In this document: positions 41,772 through 42,551 of the stretch, piece by piece
Position numbering within the stretch: position 1 is the first letter of the stretch
How the letters are laid out: every line of letters starts with the position of its first letter
DNA from: Bifidobacteriaceae bacterium
GTDB taxonomy: Bacteria; Actinomycetota; Actinomycetes; Actinomycetales; WQXJ01
Direction of reading: 5' to 3'
Length of the DNA stretch: 42,551 nt
Assembly (NCBI GenBank): GCA_031268215.1
Contig: JAIRXP010000110.1
Coordinates: 1 to 42,551, forward strand
The notes under the pieces: generated by a model
Told to the model about the DNA's origin: nothing
Databases searched by the model: none
Seen by the model: the letters and a program-made list of their open reading frames with translations, nothing else
Made by a program: the position numbers and the translations under genes

Positions 41772-42191
41772 ATGGCACCAGACATCCGCATCGCAATCGA
41801 TCGCGAGACGGCACGAACCAAAATGCAGGACCTAGATGAGTCCGTCAAGATGGTCGAGGAGCTTCGGTCGGCTCATTGGACCGTGGCCTTCATCCAATGG
41901 CAAGGCGCCTTCGCCTTGTCAGAGGTCACCTATGATATGCGGCTGGCCATCGCCGCTCTCTTCGACAAGGTCGATGAGGTTGTGCGCCAATGCGTGCTGG
42001 ACCTGTGCGAGCTGGCGGACTACTATGCCACCTTCATCAAGGAGCTGGACGCCACTGAGACCGGCATCATGGAGCGGCTGGACAAGATGCGCAGCGAACT
42101 CGATCCAGACTTCCGTTCATCCGAGGACGACTCGTTTGAGGGCACCCGGGGCGGATTCCGGTCCGGCATCACCGGACAACAGCCGGTGTAA
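41772..42191 (+). CDS. WXG100-like protein of a type VII secretion locus
   Basis: 139 aa; AAGAAAGGAAG precedes the ATG. It is all-helical, without Cys-rich or catalytic motifs. A W-Q-G at residues 43-45 (FIQWQGAF) lies between two long amphipathic helices, which is the WXG100 helix-turn-helix layout, with about 30 extra polar C-terminal residues (SSEDDSFEGTRGGFRSG). WXG proteins are secreted as dimers by ESX/type VII systems. The mycosin-like gene right after it supports this reading. The sequence is too divergent to name a subfamily. Confidence 0.65.
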   Translation: MAPDIRIAIDRETARTKMQDLDESVKMVEELRSAHWTVAFIQWQGAFALSEVTYDMRLAIAALFDKVDEVVRQCVLDLCELADYYATFIKELDATETGIMERLDKMRSELDPDFRSSEDDSFEGTRGGFRSGITGQQPV

Positions 42192-42235
42192 CGCGCCTGC
42201 CAGCCGCAATTGCTATGACCATGAAGGATGACAGA

Positions 42236-42551
42236 ATGTCAGCGAACAGAAGAGCCTTACGTTGTCGTGACTGGCGCCGCGGAGAGTCCACCGGGGCGTT
42301 GCGGCGGCGGAGTCTGTCTGTTAGGCGACCACGCCGGTTGAACGCCTTGGTTGCTGGGGCTGCTGTGGTGGTGGTGTCAATGCCGGGCGGGGCGCCGGCG
42401 GCTTATGCGGATGGTGGTTTGAACTGGTATTACGAGGACACTGGTGTAGCTGAGGTGGTGGCTAGTGGGTTTGATGGTGAGGGGATCACCATCGCTGTGT
42501 TGGATGGATTCATTGACACGTCGCTGCCTATCTTCGCTGATGCGGATATCG
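42236..42551 (+). CDS. Mycosin-like subtilisin protease, 3' partial
   Basis: ATG at 42236 with AAGGA 7 nt upstream; in-frame ATGs at 42215 and 42221 lack an RBS. The frame runs off the window end (105 codons). A basic N-terminus leads into a signal peptide (LNALVAGAAVVVVSMPGGAPAAYA). The mature part begins with the NWYYEDTGVAEV motif and shows the catalytic Asp in ITIAVLDGFID, as in S8A mycosins. In type VII secretion, MycP-type proteases are membrane-bound subunits that stabilise and process the system. The His and Ser catalytic residues lie beyond the window. Confidence 0.85.
   Translation, partial: MSANRRALRCRDWRRGESTGALRRRSLSVRRPRRLNALVAGAAVVVVSMPGGAPAAYADGGLNWYYEDTGVAEVVASGFDGEGITIAVLDGFIDTSLPIFADADI

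Noticed and set aside
41516..41848. Minus-strand frame opposite the WXG gene
   Set aside because: It overlaps the WXG gene and the small frame, has no RBS or domain, and the plus-strand gene is better supported.

Overview
The window is high-GC, gene-dense DNA from an actinobacterium. The marker is the conserved block tlyA-nadK-recN-steA-steB followed by ssrA. The tmRNA tag (AKSNRTGFALAA) is of the actinobacterial ...FALAA type; from memory it is closest to Bifidobacterium and Micrococcales tags. Gram-positive envelope signs are a sortase-like C-terminus, two lipoproteins, and a WXG protein next to a mycosin. I cannot name a genus.

Layout. 1-8.5 kb: the 3' end of a large RCC1/FN3/Ig/InlB-type surface protein, a MacB-like ABC ATPase with a large FtsX-type permease, a TetR repressor divergent from a YhgE/ABC-2-like membrane protein with an operator between them, and a small DUF2510 protein. 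8.5-8.96 kb is a hairpin-rich spacer. 8.96-18.56 kb is one tightly overlapping run: a 44-aa protein, tlyA, nadK, recN, steA, steB/mctB, a MraY/WecA-like transferase, a MurJ-like flippase and a GT4 glycosyltransferase. ssrA follows.

19.2-24 kb, just downstream of ssrA, is an accessory island. It holds a RelE/ParE-RHH toxin-antitoxin pair, a recombinase-type HTH remnant, a decayed second copy of the RHH antitoxin, a 56-bp fossil of an AbiEi gene, a lone HTH-nucleotidyltransferase, and an AbiE type IV system whose toxin gene carries a 1-base frameshift and whose promoter carries an 11-bp inverted repeat. A 31-bp direct repeat brackets 3.2 kb of it.

24-29.5 kb: an acyl-CoA synthetase, a compositionally odd pentapeptide-repeat protein, an MBL-fold hydrolase and a fur-catalase operon. 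29.6-39.2 kb: a beta-glucoside utilisation operon (ROK repressor, lipoprotein binding protein, two permeases, GH1, GH3). The first permease gene is cut by a 1030-bp IS982-family element with a CTAG target duplication; removing the element and one CTAG restores the frame exactly. 39.3-42.55 kb: a large lipoprotein/multi-TM protein with an unassigned alpha/beta C-terminal domain, then the start of a type VII secretion-like locus (WXG protein, mycosin-like protease cut by the window edge).

At least seven genes show a TANNNT -10-like hexamer 6-8 nt before the start codon and no Shine-Dalgarno site, which suggests leaderless transcription is common here.
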